A stretch of 64,000 bases of DNA, taken from assembly GCF_002865645.1 (NCBI RefSeq), contig NW_020194557.1, positions 682,001 to 746,000 of the forward strand. Direction: 5' to 3'. The notes beneath the pieces are model-generated. The model saw nothing but the letters and a program-made list of their open reading frames with translations, made no database searches and was not told where the DNA came from. Every line of letters starts with the position of its first letter. Position 1 is the stretch's first letter. Position numbers and translations under genes: made by a program. Shown piece after piece: positions 9,786 through 22,300 of this stretch. Source of the stretch: Hyaloscypha bicolor E (lineage: Eukaryota > Ascomycota > Leotiomycetes > Helotiales > Hyaloscyphaceae).

Positions 9786-10538
9786 TTAGTTTTGATCCTT
9801 CGAGGAGCCTTCTCCATTGCCGTGCTGTCCTTGAGCCTTGGCAGCAGCTCTTGCAGCCTTGTCTCTTTCAACTCTTTCTGCATTATCAGCGACGTCTTTC
9901 TTGTATTTTTCGATGCGTGCAGCATCCTCAGCGCTGTCTTCTAGGCAGTATTAGTCTTGGAGAGCATTATTGAGTTTCATCATCTCCTTACTCTTTTCTT
10001 TTTTGTAGAAAACCTGACGTTTCGAGCCCCCGAAAGCCCCGGCGGTGAGCAGATTATGCGTGGCGCATGTTTTGGCGCCTAAGATGATTTGCCATGCGAG
10101 AGAATCACCTTGCACAACATAAAACCGAGATTCGAAGATCTTGTATAAGCCTACTCCCTCCCATCGCAACACAATCGTGCCAATGGATCGGAGCATGCTG
10201 CCGTTAAGACAAACACCAACCGCCTCGTCACATAGTTGAACCTTGTCAATGCATCCCAAGGTAATAATCACATCAAAAGTGATCAAATCTCCTGCATAGC
10301 ACCCTGCGTCAAGGATTGCTTTGAATTGTTGTGCTTGCAAGTTCGAAGTCGGTTCCAGAATTTGGATAGTTCTAGTGAACATTTCATGACTCTCCTTTCC
10401 AGCATTAGCATATCCTTAGTACATTAAAGAAAGTCTTACTTCTTTTCCTACATGACGACGTTTCCCGGAGAGTCTCCATTTCGCTTTGATGTTCTTCCAG
10501 CCAAGAGAGAACATATTGACACACTTTATGGGTTGCAT
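9786..10538 (-). CDS. Retropepsin-like domain protein, three exons
   Basis: Gene model: exon 1 10538-10440, intron 10439-10395 (45 nt, GTAAGA...TGCTAATG...AAAG), exon 2 10394-9992, intron 9991-9941 (51 nt, GTAAGG...ACTAATAC...CCTAG), exon 3 9940-9786; 218 codons in total. The second intron removes an in-frame TAA, and both introns carry a plausible branch site, which supports the model. Residues 57-72 read FKAILDAGCYAGDLIT and 137-140 read ILGA; with the block SIGTIVLRWEG between them, this resembles the single-domain aspartic (retropepsin-like) fold found in many fungal hypothetical proteins. The usual D-T/S-G triplet is D62-A-G here, so proteolytic activity is doubtful. The C-terminal 50 residues are charged and helical (KDVADNAERVERDKAARAAA). 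The protein may derive from a domesticated retroelement protease, but this is inference. Exon 1 is less certain than exons 2-3; translation could instead start at the Met at 10382. No RIP damage. Confidence 0.6.
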
Positions 10539-11270
10539 CCCGACAATGAGAGGCTCAGAGATTGATTCGTTGAAGTGTTACAGTAATTCTCCTGTGGCTG
10601 TTGTGAAGTGAATATCCCTAGAGGCCAAAACTGGACGGACAGCTATGGGAATTTTTGCATGAGCTTTATGCCGAAACCCAGAACATCCCTGCATGACCTT
10701 GACGTTCCTGTGTCCCAATTTGATCTTGAATGACTACGATACAATTGTACGTGGGCCAGTGAAGAAACATCATTTGGACGAGTAGGTACGAATATCAGAC
10801 ACGCAATGCAGGTAATAAGGCTTGGGTGCGCTAATCAAGGATCTCACATTCAAGATTCAGGACTGGACAAATGAAAGGGAGAGAACCCAGAGTTTCGGAT
10901 ATTTAAAAGTGGGTAGTCCCATGCAAATAGATACCAATAACGTCTCGGGAAATTTGGAGGATTACGGAGACAGCCGAATGGCAAGGGGCTGCAGTCAAGA
11001 TTCCGACTTCGTCCAATCGCAGCGTGGAAGCCCAGTCCCACTCTACGGGTACGCTTATTCTGGGGACAGTTTCGTGAGGCAGCTACGGAAGAAGATTATG
11101 CCGCTTCGCTAAGCGACCCAATTAAAATAAGATCACCTGATCGTCCTGCTCTAACCACTCCTCACGGAGGTACAGCCCATAAGTATTACGACGCCACCAC
11201 TAATAAGGGGACCCCTTGCGTGTACGCTTAAGCCTAATTAGGAAGCACTCATTAAAGCATCAAAACAAAC
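10539..11270. other. Island edge, no supported gene
   Basis: Normal-composition sequence beyond the retropepsin-like gene, presumably including its promoter. The frame around 10822-11112 (+) has no ATG at its 5' end, only an internal one at 10921, and no recognisable domain. Other frames overlap it. After about 11270 the sequence turns AT-rich and CpA-poor within some tens of bases, marking the right border of the island. Confidence 0.5.
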
Positions 11271-12389
11271 ACTTTTTGACGCGTTTTCTAGTTGAATTCT
11301 ACTTGCAATTGCTTTAATTATAGCAAATTTCTTGAATCTAATTCTAAATCCTTTAATAAAGCTATTTTACACCTTTTTATTTATTAGATAAAAGCCTCAG
11401 ACCTTATACGAGATTAAAAACGCGATTGCCGGCTATTGCAGTTAATTAAATAGTTTTATTTGCAAATTTAAAAGTATATTATAATAGGGTTTTTTCTCTC
11501 TTATCTTATAACTATTATTATATATTTTGCTTTTTAAATATACTAATACTAGTTTAAAAGATTATATAAGACTTTCGTTTATATATATAATTAGTCTTTC
11601 TAATATATTAATCTTTAAAGCCCTTTATTTTTAATTATTTATATTATTTTATTACTATAGTATATTAAAAATCTTAAGATTATTACTTTTATTTATTTAG
11701 CTTCTTATTTTCTTTATCTTTACTTATATATTTAATATTTATATATAGTTCGAAATTCATATAATAATCAAATTATAATAGCTAATATCTTTAAATTATA
11801 TAAGTATTTTTTAAATTCTAAAAGTATATTTGCTTTTAATTACATTTGCGCGTTTTAGCTTCAATTATATAAGTTTTCTAAAGTTAGAATATTAGCCGAC
11901 TAGCTATTAATCTTATTTGCTTGTAATTATAAAGATATATTTCTTTATACTAATTTTATAAATAAAGTAATTCGTAAAACTATTTCTTTTATTATATCTT
12001 TTAATTACTAATTTTCTTATTATATTTATTTATAATATATATATAATTATTAGAAGATATAAAGATTTCTTTATATTAGCCTGTTTTATTAAGAAGTTAA
12101 TAGCTTATTCTAAAGGAATTAGTATAGAGTTAGCCTATATTAAGGTTATAGCTTCGGGAATTTATAATAAAAAACCTTATATTTAGTAATTCTTTATATA
12201 AATAATTAAATAATTTATATCTTATTTGTTTTATATAAAAAGGTTTTTTACTAAAGCTTTAGAACCGGTTTTTAGAATTAAGGCAATTACTTATATATTA
12301 TAACCTTTTCCGAAAATTAGGTAATTATTATAAAACTAGAACTTATTATTTTCTTTTATAATATTATTAATTTTAACTACTTAAGCTAC
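11271..12389. other. AT-rich RIP-mutated flank of Copia-1
   Basis: Decayed sequence with CpA depletion. From about 12060 to 12390 a plus-strand frame is open except for TAA/TAG (for example FIKKLIAYSKGISIELAYIK), which suggests the remains of a coding transposon. The family is not recognised. Copia-1 inserted at its right end and the sequence should continue at 19354. Confidence 0.45.
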
Positions 12390-12394
12390 TGAGA

Positions 12395-12565
12395 TAATGC
12401 ACGTAAAAATTATAGAGTAGAGAGTTATATTAAATAGTAAAAGAGTTTATTAAACTAGCTAGAAAAGAGCTTAAGTAAAGTATAAAGCTTTAGGAAGTGA
12501 GTATATAGATCCTAACTAAGTAGAGCAATTACGCTAGCCTTAATTTAGTAATTCTCACTGTAATA
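12395..12565 (-). repeat. Copia-1 3' LTR (171 bp)
   Basis: Matches 19183-19353, 31775-31945, and the reverse complements of 32598-32768 and 39696-39866 over 171 bp. This copy keeps gcacgt near its left end where most others read atatat, so it is locally less mutated. It is the downstream LTR because the element reads leftwards. Confidence 0.9.
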
Positions 12566-13599
12566 TATCTCCCAGAAAGGCATAATACCGTATTCTACCT
12601 ATTTTGCCTAATTAGAGAGCTTTGAAATAGTAAAATTTGTCTAATATATAAGTTTTATAGAGCCGTATTAATATTCTAATCCGAATAGGCTTAGTATATA
12701 TTATTTCCCCAGATTACCGAATTCCAGGGGATTCCTATATAAATCCCCCCTTTTTACTAACTTCAGAGCCTCTAATTAAATATTCTTCTTTAATACCCTT
12801 CTAGAGATTCTTTCCCAAGCTTCTGATTATTATAAATATGGCTTTTATCTCTTCTCGCACTACTATTAAGTTAATTCCGGCTTGTAAATCCAAGATATTT
12901 TTAACCCAAAATACGTTCTTGCTTTATTTTTTACTAACTTTAGATAGTATTAAATAGCTCGCAAGTCCGCCGTAAATATAGCTCTTAATTATTAATATAA
13001 AGCTTACTCTTAATAAAGTATTAAGGTTTAGATTTCTATAGTATTTTCTAATACTCCTAGTACTTCTTTACTAAAGATAAAGAAGTTTATACTAAAGCCT
13101 TATACTTCTTGTCCTACTTATACTAGTCTCAGAGAAATTCCTTATATGAGTTATTATAAGTTCTTTATACTATTCCAAAGCTTGTTTTGACTTAATATAG
13201 TCTTATTTGCTCTAAAGAGTAAGAGTAATAGTTCTTACTATAATACTATTAGCTAAGGTTCTTATTACTAGAAATATACTTCTAGTTATTCTTATTTAGC
13301 TATTTTAATCTCTTATATCCCTATTATATAGCTCTTTCTTATAGAACTTCCGATTACTAAAGACGCTATAAGCTCTCTTTTCTTAATTCTCTTTTATAGA
13401 TTCTAACTATTTTAAAGTATTTATTTGCTTTTAGGTATTCTATTTATACTATACTTGAGATTACTGAATCTAATAAAGAAGATAGTAATAAGAGCTCTTT
13501 TACTAAGGTTTAAGAGGCTATTAAGAGAAATAAGGAGTAATCTAATTAGGTAAAGGGCCTTTTATATAAGCTTATTAATACCGTAGTAAAGTGCTTTTA

Positions 13600-16500
13600 G
13601 ATCTCTTATAATTAGCTCTTAAGCTTTATTATTTTAATAGATTTTATAAATAAAAGATATAAATAAAAGCTTCTTTTTATATTATTTAATTATTTTAATC
13701 TTTATTCTAATATCCTAAAGATTTAGTAAAGCTCTAAAGTTCTCGAATTTAAATTAGAATAGATTTTTCATAAGTCCGTCTATAGGCATATTACTTATTT
13801 AAAGATATATAACTTGAAATATGCCTTTATTATATTCTTAATATAGCCATATATTCTAGATATTAATATAATAGAGCTTTATAATAATCCTTTTATTCTC
13901 TCTAATAATTAGTTAAATAGTCTACTTATTATTATAGAATATAATCTAGAGCTCTCTAAGATCTAAGTATAGATCTCTAAATAGCCTCTAAAGAGCTATA
14001 GTTTCCTTTGCTATATAAGTAACTTTATATATTTTTAATTTAGTTAAGGAAATAGTTATAAAGCTTTATTAAGCGGCTTTCTATAATATTAAACCTCTAA
14101 ATAAGGAGATTATATATCTATGGCTTAATTATTATATATCTAGGTTATTTATATATAAAGTATTAGATGTAATTTATAGCTATATCTCTCTATATTTCCT
14201 ATTATACTAAATTACTAGAAACCGGGTTCTAAACAGGTATTAGAGAGCCTAATCTATAGCTATAAAGTGCTCTAGAGCAGGGTTTATTAAGAACTAAGAG
14301 AGTACTAAAGTAGTAAAAGCTATATCTGGCCTAATTATAATTATAATATAAAGTAATAATCTAATCTTCTTCTAATATGCCTTGATTTAATATAAATGAG
14401 CTTAATTACTATATTTTTAAAGATTAATTTCAGGTAATAGAATATTAGGGCACTTCCTATTTATTATCCTAAACTTCTTAGTAATCTTCTTAATATAGGT
14501 ATTATAAACTAGCTAGAGCTTTTTAGCCTTCTAATCTCTAATTATATAAATTTCTAGGAACTACTTTATATTCTATATATTATAAAGCTTGTAAACTATC
14601 TTAATCTGAGTAATAATTAATTAAGTATGCGTTTTATTATTCTTATAATAGAGTACTTGGAAGTTATTTATATAGAAAATAATAAAGATCTTGTAATCTA
14701 TATTTACGTAAATATAGGGCTTTTTATTAAGTCTAAAGAGTCTAATTCTCTTAAGAGTATTTATCTAGTACTTATACTATAGAGTAGGAGAGTCTTATAG
14801 CCTATATAGAGCTCAATTTACCTCTATTACGTATTCTAGTATCTTGAAACTATCTGGTAGCTTATATATTACTATAGGCCTATTAGAATCTCTTTCCGTA
14901 TTAATAAACGTGTTTATAATATTAAATTACTTTATTTCCAGATTAAAATAAGCCATAATTATACTAGTTACTCAAAAAGACTTTATTACGAGTATAATAG
15001 TATATATAAATAGGAGTAATGCCTTTTCTTAGAGATCTTTATAAACTACTAGCCTTAAGTAATATTAAGTAATATATTTATTAGAATTAATTTTATATAT
15101 AAATACCTATTTTAAAGGGATTAGAAGTGCACTTGCTTTATTACTAGAAATAATTCTCTAGTAATTTCGAGCTTTAAAGTTATTAATCTCTAGTTTAGTA
15201 TCTAATTTAAAGTACTTCCTAGCTAGGTACTTCTTTAGATTATTTTATATCTTTAGAGCCTTTAGAAAATTATTAATATGAATTTTTCTCGTTATTATAT
15301 TACCCGGAGCGCTTTGCTCTGGATATACTCTTAATTAAACTACTACCGTAATTATAGTATATATAGTCTTATAATTAAATCTTTTCTTATAATTCTCTAG
15401 TTAATTAGGCCAGAGAGACCCTAAAAGAGACTTTAAGTAGTTAATCTAATTCGATTTACCTATTATTTATAGTAGTATACTTACTATAATAATTATACTA
15501 CTACTAGCTTTATCTGGATTTCCGTCCTAATTATTTCTCTTATACGAGTGTATTTGGATTAGCCCTTCTCTAGTTCTAATAATTAGCTTCTTTATTTATT
15601 TTCTCTTTAGTTTTACTATTTAATTTTCTATTTTAGCTAAGCTATTTACTCTTTCTATAGAGGATTCTCCTATTTCTATTAAGCTATTTACTTGTTCTAT
15701 AAGTGAGCTTCCTACTTCGCTTATAGGAACTATTAGTAGACCTTATTACTAGTCCTGAGGAGATTCTTCCCCGCTTTTATTAGTTTAGTATACTTCCCTA
15801 ATAGTTCCGGTATGTTCTATTACATTTCTCTCTATAATACTAAGCCTTCTTGAGAGCTTAGTACCTTTATTTCTATTACTCCTAGGCTCTGGCATGCTTT
15901 CTGGCTCTGGAGTACTTTGTGGAGTTATGAGTTCTATTCCTAGTAAGGCTATAGAGCTCCTTACTCCCGAGTTATAACTAATTAGTATACTTGTAAGCTC
16001 TTCTAATTATTGGTTTATTTGCTTATTACTTTCTAGTTTAGGCTCATTTTCTATTTGTTCTAATAAGCTATTATATTATAATTTCTTATTCTTAAAGATT
16101 AATTTAGTATCCTAAATCTCATTTTCTAAAAATAGTTCTATTATATCCTTTATAATCTTTATACTATAGCCTTTAGTATATTTATAATTCTTTTTATAGA
16201 GTATGTTCTTATTAAATATAATATTATATGTAATAATTACTTTATTAAGTACGGGAACCCAGATTTTATAAATATTAGATATAATATATCTAATTAAATA
16301 TCTAATATACCCGTGTAATATAATCTTAAATACTTTCTTATTTTGTCCTGCTTTATAGTCCTTAATTATTAGATATGCCCTAGAACTATATATATAGATC
16401 CTATTCTAATTAGGCCTGAGATTAATTATTATTTGAGCTATGAGCTCTAGGTTATACTAACGGAAATAATTACGGAATTACGAATTAAGTACTTTATTTA

Positions 16501-18000
16501 GTATTCTCTAGTAATTTATATATGAGGGGCTCCGATTATATAAGTAGATTATGGCTATAAAGCTCTCTAGCTATAGCTTTTTAGGCAAATTAGTTATTAA
16601 GTATATTATAATAGCCTTATTTATAATCTCTTGCCCTACTCGCTCGGTATTACCGTTTGGCTCATATATATATAAAAGAGAAAGCTCGATTTTAATGCCT
16701 TCTTTCTTTATCTAGATCTAATAGGCTAATATTTCTTGAATTAGAATAACTACTTTCTCCTAATTATACTTAATATAAGTAATTAAAAGATTATATTACT
16801 TATATACTTATTACTCAAAATCCCTAATTATATTAAATACTACTAAATTCCCTTTACTTTATAGAAGATATCTAAAGAGCTTTTTACTAAATTTGTCCTT
16901 AATTATTAGAATCTAGCTTGAACTATTATAGCTATTTGGGTAATTAAATAAGTCTTATAAGATCCTCTAAAATAATTAAGTAAACTTTCTCTTAGTTAGC
17001 CTATATGAGATTATTTGCCTAGTATATACCTAAGTATAAAATTCGTATATAATTCTCATTAGTCTATTAATTTTCATATTATATATATAATTAATAAGCT
17101 TTTATAAAGCTTTATAGGCTAAATACCCCGCTCTCGTATATTATTTTTCTTCTAAATTACTTCTCGGCTTAAGATATTTCCTTAATCTCTTATACTAAGC
17201 TCTAATTAAATATTTAAGTATTAGAAATATGAGTATACTACTAGTACTAGTAGGAATTTCGAATGAAATATTAAAATAAGTAGAGAGCGGCTTATATTTA
17301 AGGAAAACTAAATTAAACCTATATTCTAATTATATTAATATTATATTCTTTTTATAATTTCCTAATTTGATTATAAGATTATATCTATAATATTAAGCTT
17401 TCTTTTCTGCTAGGCAAGCTTTAGAAATAATATTTATATGAAATTCTTTAATAACTATAATATTATAAAGAATTAGATCTTTAGTATATGGTCTTTCAGG
17501 TCTATTAATTACGTTTTTAATTATATAAGTATTATATCTAATAATTAAAAAACTAGTTATTCCTGCTTTTATATAATTATTAATTTTTGCCTTAATAAAA
17601 ATACTAGAATTAATTAGATCCTTGCTATTAACCAGGTATATGGTACTATAGTTATCTAATAAGGTACTTTAAGAGAGCGGATATCTTAAGAAATTAAGTA
17701 TTATATAGATTTCCTAACCTAGGCTCTGGATTATAAGTATAGAATTTACTAGAGTAATATTAAAGTTTCTAGGAAATTAGGTTCCGAATACTTTAGGCTC
17801 TTTTTTGAAACTAGTACTAGGTATTAGCTTTTCTATAGCTTATCTACTAGTAATTTTTATATTATATTTCTCTTTTAGCTAAGGTTTTAGATTCTTTTAA
17901 TATTTGATTAAGATTTTTTCCCGGATTTTTCTAATCTATTTCTTATTAGGCTTAAATTTTGTCTAAGTTTTACTTAATTTGGTAATTATAATTTCTATAG
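13600..18000 (-). pseudogene. Copia-1 pol remnant (integrase, RT, RNase H)
   Basis: By alignment with Copia-2, whose translation shows the motifs clearly, this stretch holds the copia pol region in the order integrase (about 17700-16300), RT (about 15350-14400) and RNase H (about 14250-13650). Pol makes and inserts the cDNA of the element. Every few codons a TAA or TAG replaces a Gln or Trp codon. The boundaries are approximate because start and stop codons are destroyed. Confidence 0.75.
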
Positions 18001-19165
18001 TAATATAGCTAAGTAAGTCCTACTTATACTTATATATTTTGGAATTCTTATAAGAGTACTTATAGTACTTATACTTGTCTGAATCGGGTTTGCTATCTAA
18101 TTCTTTACTAGTTTAATTCCCAAGTATAGTAAAAATTATAGGAGCTCCTGAATACTTGGCGTTTTGGTTTTCTAAAATAATCTAATTAAATACCTGGCTA
18201 TACTATTCAAGTATAAGAATTAAAAGCCCTAGCTCGTCTTTACTATATAGATTACTAAGCTATTCTATTACTCAGGTTAGTACAAGTTTCTACTAGAGGG
18301 CTATTAAGAACTTAATTACTACTAGAGTGCCTTTAATTTCGGCGATTTTAAGAGCTTTAACTCTATTAAGTATCTTTTCCCAATTAATAAACTAGTACTT
18401 TAGGCTTATTCCTCTTTTGCTTACTTGTAGTAGGACCAAGCTATATACTTTCCGAGTAGTAGTAATTTATATTATATTTATAGAACCATATTTCGTTAAT
18501 AAAGCCTTAAGAACCTCGTAAATAGAGCTCTACTTACTTTTTTTAAGGCCTAATATAAAGTTTATAAGAATCTCTATATTAACTATTTAATAGAGCTATT
18601 ACCTAATTATATAGTAGTATACTAGCTTATTTGTCTAGTCTAGTTTCTTAATCTTATAGTTTTATAAAAGCGCCAAATAGTAATCTCTAATATCTCCGAA
18701 TATTATAGGCTATAGAAATACTAGTTTCGATTCTTTCTTAACTATAAATCAAGTATCTTTATCCCAATTTTTCATATTAACTTGGTATCTGGTATAGTAA
18801 TTCTTTATTTCCTTTAGTATAAGCTTATTAATTATAGGGAGAGGCCTGGGAAAAGCTACTATATTTATTTTAATTACTTTATTATTAAATAGGTTAATCT
18901 TATCCCAGATATCCTTATTACTAGCTGCTCTATAGAGAGCATTAAACTAGTCTGCCTAGGAACTACGGTTCTTTAGGATAATAATCTTTACCATAGCTTC
19001 TAATATAATTATAATTAAGCTTTAGAAACTATAGGAACTATAGGAATAGTTTCTATTAATTAGTTAATAACGGAAATACGAACTAAAGTATGATTTTTCA
19101 AAGAATGAATTAAATAAGCTCTTAAATACTCTCTATAGTATACTAATTAGGAAGCTTATTAGTGC
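18000..19165 (-). pseudogene. Copia-1 gag remnant
   Basis: Reverse-complement counterpart of the gag region of Copia-2 (32790-33947); the two align along their length. Gag would form the virus-like particle. Around 18000-18120 it corresponds to the site where Copia-2 carries a solo LTR, and here the sequence is uninterrupted, which defines the empty site of that insertion. Confidence 0.7.
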
Positions 19166-19182
19166 GAGACCGGACTTATAAC
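19166..19182 (-). promoter_or_regulatory. Copia-1 primer binding site (half-tRNA iMet type)
   Basis: Directly after the 5' LTR the minus strand reads gttataagtccggtctc; Copia-2 has gttataagcccgg at the same place. Allowing for RIP this points to an ancestral gttatgagccc, complementary to the anticodon stem-loop of initiator Met tRNA (gggctcataac). Drosophila copia and relatives prime from such a half tRNA. The priming mechanism is inference. Confidence 0.5.
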
Positions 19183-19353
19183 TAATATATATAAAGATTA
19201 TAGAATAGGAAGTTATATTAAATAGTAAAAGAGTTTATTAAACTAGCTAGAAAAGAGCTTAAGTAAAGTATAAAGCTTTAGGAAGTGAGTATACAGATCC
19301 TGACTAAGTAAAGTAATCGTGCTAGCCCTAATTTAGTAATTCTTACTATAATA
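19183..19353 (-). repeat. Copia-1 5' LTR (171 bp)
   Basis: Upstream LTR of Copia-1. It differs from the 3' LTR mainly at C/T and G/A positions. Followed immediately by the target duplication TGAGA at 19354-19358. Confidence 0.9.
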
Positions 19354-19358
19354 TGAGA

Positions 19359-22300
19359 TTATCTTATTTCTAATTATAGAACTATATTTATTACTATTAT
19401 TACTTACTTTCTTTATTATATAAGTTTTTACTTATAATCTGAACTTTATTATAACTAATTCCTCTAGTTTTATTTCTAATATTAAAATAAATACTATTAC
19501 TTACTTTTAAGGTAATAGTAATTCGGCTTTATTTATAATACTAGTAAATCTCTCTATTAATAAAACTCAAATTATATATTTTATATAAATAATACCGTTT
19601 AATATTGCCTCTAAAATGCCTTATTTTTAAGAGTTTAATATTATTAAGTTTTTAAACTAATATAAAAGCTAATATTAAAATTATTATATTATTAGTTTTA
19701 TTATAGTTTCTTGTCTTTTCTAGTATTATTATATAATATATTTATATAATACTAAAATAGATTTCAAATAATTAGGCTATTCTTAAAATTGTTTTATATT
19801 AGAAATATAAAAAGAAGAATATTTATTAAATAATAAGAACTCGAAAGTTTATAAAGGCTTTAAAAAAAGAAATATATTAATAAAATTAACTTATAAAAGT
19901 TCTATTAATAATATATTTCTTTTTCTTAATATCTAGTAAATAATTAATTACTAAAAGGCTATATTTAAGTATTTTAGTTTTTTAAAGAAATTTCTTTACT
20001 TCTTTATAAAAAAGATTATTCGGAAATATAATATAAAATTTAATATCTTTTATATAATAAATTTCAAGGCTTTTATTTTAATAACTATAAAGTATTATAA
20101 ATTAGATTAAGCTAATAAGGAAATAATCTATTACTAAAACTATTTTCACTTTTATAATATTTTTATTAATAGTTTTTAAGCTTAAATAATTATAGAAATA
20201 AATCTTACTTGCCTTATTTCTATTTATATAAAGCCAGACTATTTCTAGTTATTTATTAATATATAGCTTATAAATATAAAAATTCTTATATTAGATATAA
20301 TAAAACTTATTTAAGCTATATAAGTATTAGTATTATCTTTTAATAATATTTAAGGCTCTTTTTTAAATAATAATATATTTAATTCGGATATATAAATAAT
20401 ATCTATCGAATTTACTTCTTTAAATATAACTTAATTCCCTTAGTTTTACTTGCCTCTTTTCTAATAAGAATTATTAAAACTTACTAAAGCTAGTATTAAA
20501 TACTATTTCTTATATTTCTTTTCTTTTTATTAGTTTATTTAATACTCGAAAGTACTAGCTCTTTATATAGCAAGAATTATATATTTTAATTAAGCTAGTT
20601 AGATTTATACTAGCCTTATAAATTCAGGAAATATAATATTTTAATTTGCTTCTAGAATTAATAAAGTATAGTAATTTAAGCTATACTTTTAATATATAAA
20701 TTAAAATGCCTATTTTGGCCCGAAAATTAAAGTTTCTTTTTTTTCTTTAGTTATAAAAGAGTATAATTCATATATGAATTCTAATAATAAAATAAGAGAT
20801 TTTATTTAAATTAATAATAAAAATAAATGAATTATAATTAGTATCTCTAGAATAAAGAAAAAGAAAGATAATAAGCTATATAAAAAACTAAAAAATAATT
20901 ATAATTAGTACTAGATATTAAAGAATTATTAAAAGAAAAAAACTAGTATTATTATTATATAATATCTTAAAAATAGAAAATAAATACTTATTATAGCTAT
21001 AAATAAGAAGAAAAAAATAACTTAATAAAATAGTTTTATATTAGACTAGTTATAGCTTACTTTTATATATATATATATTTTTTTTTAAAAATTTATTATT
21101 AAGCTTATAGCTTTATTTATAGCTTTTTTTTATTTTTTATTTAATTCTTGCCCGAGAATTTAGTATCTAATAAATGAACTTCGAAATAAAGCTAAGCTAA
21201 AGCTATTATTAAGTAAGATCCTTAATTAGAAAATAAAAGATATTATAACTCGAAAGCTTTTATTAAACTTTCTGGCTTTTTTAAAGCTAGTTTTCTAGAG
21301 CCTTTAATATAACTTATTGGAATTCGGCTCTAATATTATTATTATTATTTCTTATAATTTAAAAAGAAATAAAAAGAACTTATATTATATAATATTTATA
21401 TTTAAGCTTAATATATATCTTAATAAAGCTATTTAAGTTAAGGCTATAATTAATACAAGTATTAAAATTAATATTATAATTCAAGGCCTTATAAATAATT
21501 ATAATCTTATAATTATAAGAAACCCTTACTTGACTTTAATTTCTTATAATAAGAAATATTACTTCTTTAAAGAACTTTATAAGAATATTTGAATTAAAGT
21601 TAAAGGCATATTATTTTTATTTAAATTTTTCTTATTAAAAAAGCTAATTATTAATTTATTCTCGAGTAATTTTTTATTTTATAAACTAATCTTACTACTA
21701 AATATATCTAATTAGAAGCTACTTATATAATTATCTTTAATACTAGAAAAAACAAATCTTTTATAAGCCAAGTTATAAAAGTATTCGATTTGCGAAATCG
21801 AATTTAAGAGAATATCTTTTCTTTAAATAACTAGAGAATCTTAAAAGAAATATTAGAACTAGAAAAAAAGAGCTTTTAAAAGATATTTTTATTTCTTTTT
21901 TAAGAATTCGAAAGAAAATTATATATATATTTAATTCGGGGCCTTTAATAAATACTTCTTATAATATTTCTTTATAATTTAATACTTATTCTTTTATATA
22001 ATAATAAGGTTTTCTTTTAATAATATTAGTTAATAGGTTATATAAATCTATTATAAAGAAAATTTGACTAGTAAACTTAAATAAAAATACTAGCTTAACT
22101 TCTAGAAAACTAGATAATTAAAAGAAAGTACTAGAAAAAAGAAAAGATATTAGTATATCGGAAATTAAGTACTTTTCTTAATAATTAATTCCGAAATTTA
22201 CTTATATTATTTCGGGTTTATATTTAATAAAAATATTAAAGATTTATATAAAAATATATTTAGAACTTAAATCGGGTTCTTATATTACTAAAGTATATTA

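Larger units (their letters stand above)
12395..19353 (-). mobile_element. Copia-1: complete but RIP-inactivated Ty1/copia element
   Basis: Full-length Ty1/copia retrotransposon of 6959 bp on the minus strand. It is bounded by two 171-bp LTRs (12395-12565 and 19183-19353) and a perfect 5-bp target duplication TGAGA (12390-12394 and 19354-19358). Internal order on the minus strand is gag, then integrase, RT and RNase H, then about 1.1 kb without a recognised domain before the 3' LTR. The element can be aligned along its whole length with Copia-2, which is in the opposite orientation at 32598-39866. All frames are crowded with TAA/TAG derived from CAA/CAG/TGG, so no protein can be made. The outermost LTR bases are TA...TA, as expected if TG...CA ends were RIP-mutated. 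Confidence 0.9.

Noticed and set aside
9641..9944. 94-codon minus-strand and 82-codon plus-strand frames
   Set aside because: They overlap exon 3 and the 3' flank of the retropepsin-like gene in other frames and show no conserved features.
10822..11112. 96-codon plus-strand frame at the island edge
   Set aside because: The first codon is TTG, not ATG, and no domain could be recognised.
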